Shown piece by piece: positions 8,889 through 12,326 of a DNA stretch of 12,326 nt. The stretch's first letter is position 1. Each line of letters begins with the position of its first letter. The position numbers were made by a program, and so were the translations under genes. Under the pieces are notes generated by a model. The model saw only the letters and a program-made list of their open reading frames with translations. It did no database searches and was not told the origin of the DNA. This DNA comes from Cudoniella acicularis (Eukaryota > Ascomycota > Leotiomycetes > Helotiales > Helotiaceae). The stretch spans positions 1-12,326 of the forward strand of contig JAAMPI010001608.1 in the NCBI GenBank assembly GCA_013054445.1, written 5' to 3'.

Positions 8889-11271
8889 CTACGTCTCGGA
8901 AACCGAAACTCTGCTCAATACACGCCGCTGATTCTGTATAATTTTATACCAATCATGAAGCTCAATAAATAGTTCGTCAACACTTCGTCCCTGTAACACT
9001 TGATTGGCACCCTCAACCTGTCTGTCGTGAGTTTCGTCAGTGCTTCTTCGTTTCCAGAGGCCCAATTTAACGGCCATTGGACGCAGATATCTCTTGATCA
9101 GCCACGGTAATACAAACTTTAACCTATATTCCATGTGGGACTTTGTCGGAATACTGAAAATGATTGTCAATTCCTCAAGTGTTCTGCAGTCGCAATGTTC
9201 GCAGACTGTCAAGAACATGGAAACCCGAGGCCTCTTTACCTTCCCTTAGTTTCGGGGACGAAGAGAAAGCATAGCACAAATGCAAGCAAGTTTAGTGCAG
9301 CCTGCGATATTAGTTACGCGAGAAACCACTGGACCTAGGCAACTCACAAATAGCGATAGAGATTGCTGGTAGCTACCCATGCCCGTAGATAACGGATCGA
9401 AGAACAAAAGCAAGACACCTAGACTAATGAAATTGACGGACACGGCCAGTGAATGCCCAACCTCCCTGAATACTAGTGGGAACACCTCGGCTGAGATAGC
9501 GAAGGGGGTCGGTCCAGCTGTTGGCGCATAAGCTATGATGAATAAAATACCGAAAGCAATCGCCAGAGGTAAGTTTGCATTCTCGGTGCTGTTATGGGAT
9601 GCTGATGCAAGAACAAGCATAAATGTAAACATCGGTATAAAGCCTGAGAGTAACACCGTGACTCGACCAACGTAGTCAAGTAGCCAGAAGGAAGGTGTGC
9701 CGAAGCTGCTAAGTGTTATTTTTAATTTTAAAATGGAAGTTAGAATAGATCTTACATAAACATGACGAGTCCTATTCCAAACCCCATCCATGCTGTTTTT
9801 TGTTCTGAAGAGGTCGAACCAAACAATTGACTAGAGAGAAATGCTGCATGACGCGGCCGGATTAGCTACGGACTTTATTGAAACTAGTCTGTATGTCTTC
9901 GGCACGGTAAGTTCCTTCGACATGCGAATCACGGGTGTCAAAAACACGTTCAATTCTCTGTTTTTTTTGGGCCCGCATTGAAACCTTTAAACTCCTGCCT
10001 CGTAGGATTTTAATAACCACCTGGCATGAGAAGAGCATAGCTTTCACTTGATTGGTGCACCACGTAACGAGAGTTTAGAGAGTTCAGAGATGAGTACTTA
10101 AATAAAATAAACCGAATAAACTTACCGAGCGTGTTAATTCCACATAATTATTGTGATATCATTGCCGTTGATGCGCAAACAAGTGCTCTTCGTGACCGAA
10201 CATCGTTGAATGTTCGATAAAGGCGTGTAAAATAATTGGTCCTTGATATATGATATAATGGGGTTCTAATTGTGGGTTCAGGTTCTACGGCGTGAGCTCT
10301 TCGTCCATATCCGGTCTTGTGTTCAGCTTGTCACCGGCTCCGCATCGATTCGCACTCCATTTCTAGTTGAAAATGGGCATATACCAAGTCCCGTGCAGCA
10401 GGCAGATGGGAAAATGGATATGGCCGTAGCAGGGTGAAGGATTCAAGGGCCTTCAAAGGTCTAACAGTGTCGAGTTAGCATACTACTATCGTCGACACTA
10501 GTCGCGGATGTTGCCTTTGGGAACTTACCTCCCTTGCTTCATCAAGTACCTAGGAGGTTCTAAAAGGTTAGCTTAGGCGATATTCTGAACCCAAATCAAT
10601 TTACCTGGCATAAAGTACACGACAAAAAGTAAAATGATTACCGGAATCAGAGTGACAGCTATTTCAAGACGCCAAATAATCTCAGGTGGAGAAGGAAGTT
10701 TCAGAATAGCTAGATTATCTGAGAATCCTACGAAAATTCCTAGGGAGTCGCTGAGTTGCCAGGTAGAAAGGAGGGTTCCTAAAGCTAGTCCCGTTATGAT
10801 CCTGCAACCAATTATTTGCGGGATGGATTTGGAGAAGGACTGGCCTATTGTTGCTGCAGTCGAGAAAATGCAGGCAATAGCAATAGCGCCACGACGGCTA
10901 AGATAGTGCTCTTGTAGTGCTCCATTAATGAGAAGTTCGAGGTGTTCTTCTAGACCTATGCTAGAGTTTACAAATATGTGTACTTGGTCTGCCAATTCTT
11001 CGTGGTTTAGAAGGCTGAAAGGGTTGTCGATGTTCGCTGTAGTTTCCGGTGTATCAGCTTGTCGGTGGTCGTGGCTATCCACACTAGATCGGGATGACGG
11101 GGCAGATTGCAATGATAGAGCTGGTGCCTGCTTTACATTAGGACTGAAGTTCGGATTCGCTGGGAGGGATGAAGAGAATAATTGGAGAGATGTGGCGATA
11201 TGATAGGGTAAAAGGAGCCTTACTCTGGAAATCCGATCAATTTGAATTACTTCTTGAAATGGTGAAAACAA
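8889..11271 (-). pseudogene. Sugar-porter-type MFS transporter relic, seven recognisable exons
   Basis: The exons are 10605-~11271, 10529-10559, 10126-10460, 9756-9843, 9348-9708, 9240-9301 and 8889-9183. All six introns have GT...AG ends and keep the frame: 45, 68, 282, 47, 46 and 56 bp. Ordered blocks of fungal sugar porters appear: NPFSLLNHEELADQVHIF, LSRRGAIAIACIF, the loop motif PEPPRYLMKQGR (PESPR in kin; split by two introns), LPAARDLVYAHFQLEME, RRALVCASTAMISQ-stop-LCGIN, FWLLDYVGR, SAEVFPLVFREVGHSLAV, VPETKGRTLEEL, and a long cytoplasmic tail. Breaks are TGA 10331-10333, TAA 10148-10150 (CAA for the second Gln of SQQLCGIN), loss of ~80-100 residues (first helices) after NGAL, and loss of ~20 residues after GLALGT (the AAE...RGxxVM segment). 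The true start is unclear. A TTG at 11271 opens the frame, and ATG at 11417 followed by GTGAGT could be a first exon. The substrate is unknown. Confidence 0.86.
9844..10125 (-). other. Unusually long intron 3 of the MFS relic (282 bp)
   Basis: The donor GTAAGT at 10125 and the acceptor ATGCAG at 9844 join INTL to AFLSSQLFG, restoring the conserved helix-7 sequence exactly. A GCTAAT branch site lies close to the acceptor. The other five introns of this gene are 45-68 bp, so about 220 bp is extra. The minus-strand open frame within (9862-10047) has no family resemblance. Either a small insertion entered the intron or the intron was always long. Confidence 0.55.
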
Positions 11272-11646
11272 AGGTCAGCTGGTAAGTCTCTCCAAAAGTA
11301 GTACCCCTAGCAAAATAATTGCAAAATAAATCTAAAGCTGTGGGGTAGGGTGTATCTTTAATTAAGAGGTGCTGGATACAAACACCAATTACTCACTGTT
11401 GGTCTAGTGTTTTCCATTGAGCTATATCCTGTTCAGAAAAACTCTGAAACAAAACTTATTTATGACTGGACGAGAATCTCCAAATCGTGAAGCAAGTGCA
11501 AGTATTCTACGAAAGACTATCCTGTCGACTCTGTTATACCTGGATCCTAATTCCCTAATCTGCCTTGGGATAATCCGAACTATCGCTAAAAGCGCCATTG
11601 TCTTGTACTCACGAGTATTTCCGCGAATAGAAAAATTGAATTACAT
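11272..11646. other. Upstream region of the MFS relic
   Basis: No supported gene. On the minus strand an ATG at 11415-11417 starts MENTRPT and is followed at once by GTGAGT. This could be a tiny first exon of the transporter with an intron reaching TTGCTAG near 11309 or a later acceptor. The plus-strand frame 11417-11656 has no family features. Confidence 0.35.
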
Positions 11647-11658
11647 CGTTACGTAACG
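11647..11658. promoter_or_regulatory. 12-bp palindrome CGTTACGTAACG (bZIP-like site)
   Basis: A perfect palindrome with the core TTACGTAA, a sequence recognised by fungal ATF/CREB- and Yap-type bZIP proteins in general. It lies about 230 bp upstream of the possible MFS start codon at 11417 and at the end of the hypothetical frame 11649-11936. Function is inferred from the motif only. Confidence 0.3.
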
Positions 11659-11936
11659 TAATGCGCGCAGTACGCCCCTTTTGTTTTATTGTGATTTTTA
11701 TGATATTGGAATTCTAATGGCGTCGAGTACCAGAGAAACACCCCACCGGGATTTTCGGGGCTATGAAGACTGCAGGACATGATTGTCCAAATCGGCTTGG
11801 TTGAAATCTCGTAATCTGATACTGGTTGTGGAGTGGTAGAATGGGACTGGTATGATTTAGAAGCCACCAAGAGGAGGAACGCGGCGAACACCTTAACAAG
11901 CAGAGAGCCTTGGAGGGGAAGGCTGCGCAAAGCCAT
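11649..11936 (-). CDS. Hypothetical small protein with signal-peptide-like start (doubtful)
   Basis: A 95-codon frame begins MALRSLPLQGSLLVKVFAAF and continues LLLVASKS, which resembles a signal peptide (polar/basic n-region, then a 12-residue hydrophobic core). An A at -3 (CGACAATGG) gives a good start context. The remainder has no recognisable domain and only two cysteines near its middle and end region, so it does not fit a typical cysteine-rich secreted effector. Its end overlaps the TTACGTAA palindrome. It could be a chance ORF in this decayed region or the first exon of a longer gene. I do not recognise it. Confidence 0.2.
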   Translation of the reverse strand: MALRSLPLQGSLLVKVFAAFLLLVASKSYQSHSTTPQPVSDYEISTKPIWTIMSCSLHSPENPGGVFLWYSTPLEFQYHKNHNKTKGAYCAHYVT

Positions 11937-12124
11937 TGTCGTGTTCCCTGCTCATTCGCTCCCTCAGAATGGTTCGATTCGCAAGGTCAGCTGCCAGTTC
12001 TAACAGTTTTACATCTCTGGCCCCCTTGGAGGTTCCGAGGGGCGATACGTTCCTGCCTATCCACAAATTTCAATCTCATTTTGTTGTCTAAAGATTTCTA
12101 CACGCGAATCACTAGAGACAAATA
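11937..12124. other. Intergenic, no gene seen
   Basis: No supported ORF or RNA gene. The stretch ends in CAAATA just before a C-rich segment that may be the edge of a transposon. Confidence 0.4.
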
Positions 12125-12326
12125 AGTCCCCACCCCCCCATTTGGACCACCTCGCTTAATTCTAGACCACCCCCTTCCAACCCTATTAAATCTACGAATC
12201 TTGAACTTCTATACAATCGCTCGTAGCAGTAGATTCTATAGACGAATCAGAGTCTTCCTTATCAATTCCACGATCTCCTGCCTCGATCTAAGCCTTTTTA
12301 ATAGCCCGAATATCCACAAACTTCGA
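12125..12326 (-). mobile_element. Possible end of a decayed pogo/Tc1-like DNA transposon (partial, runs off the window)
   Basis: Next to a TA dinucleotide (12123-12124) the sequence becomes AGTCCCCACCCCCCC, followed by two related units, TTGGACCACCTCG (12142 on) and TCTAGACCACCCC (about 12162 on), which resemble terminal and subterminal repeats. Further in, a minus-strand frame runs from the window edge to TAG at 12192-12194. It encodes KFVDIRAIKKA, an in-frame TAG (12288-12290), then an acidic serine-rich tail (DKEDSDSSIESTATSDCIEV). Acidic serine-rich C-termini close to the element end are typical of fungal pogo-like transposases. No catalytic DDE motif is in view, so the call is tentative. 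Confidence 0.33.

Noticed and set aside
10634..11203. Plus-strand ORFs over MFS exon 1
   Set aside because: Antisense shadows of the transporter relic, with no domain features.
11971..11986. GGTTCGATTCGC resembling a tRNA B box
   Set aside because: No matching A box, acceptor stem or cloverleaf could be drawn from the 70 bases upstream.
1..12326. CRISPR arrays, bacterial operons, rRNA genes or virus-derived genes
   Set aside because: No regularly spaced repeats, ribosome-binding-site-led gene strings, rRNA-like sequence or viral gene similarity was seen. The intron-bearing genes are fungal in character.

Overview
The window looks like nuclear DNA of a filamentous ascomycete (Pezizomycotina; a leotiomycete is possible but unproven). 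The genes carry short introns of about 45-90 bp with GTAAGT-type donors, CTAAC/CTAAT-like branch sites and CAG/TAG acceptors. The recognisable families (GH114, membrane-anchored M24 peptidase, fungal sugar-porter MFS, fungal transcription-factor middle domain, NCS1 permease, isochorismatase-like hydrolase) fit that group. There are no bacterial-style operons, CRISPR arrays, rRNA genes or convincing tRNA genes.

Layout. 1-240 is a low-complexity, palindrome-bearing stretch with one undetermined base. 715-1614 (minus) is a two-exon secreted GH114 galactosaminidase-type gene. A strikingly hydrophobic reading frame (613-714) lies directly after its stop codon and in frame with it. About 1760-3549 is intergenic. 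3550-4989 (minus) is an intact two-exon M24B aminopeptidase P/prolidase-like gene with an N-terminal membrane anchor and all five metal ligands.

From 5466 to about 11271 lie four neighbouring broken genes. They are the C-terminal third of an NCS1 nucleobase/cation symporter (plus, three in-frame stops), an isochorismatase-like hydrolase (minus; one stop, and both the expected nucleophile Cys and the catalytic Asp replaced), a fungal transcription factor (minus; frameshifts and stops, introns still visible) and a seven-exon sugar-porter MFS transporter (minus; two stops, two large in-frame losses, all six splice junctions still readable). Importer + amidohydrolase + regulator + second transporter is the composition of a small fungal catabolic cluster for a nitrogen-containing compound, so I read this as a dead cluster. 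The substrate cannot be told from the sequence.

The right end (about 12125-12326) has features of the terminus of a pogo/Tc1-like DNA transposon with the acidic C-terminus of a decayed ORF. This is weakly supported. In short, there are two apparently functional genes and a graveyard. The most interesting points are the in-frame hydrophobic tail of the GH114 gene and the well-preserved relic cluster.
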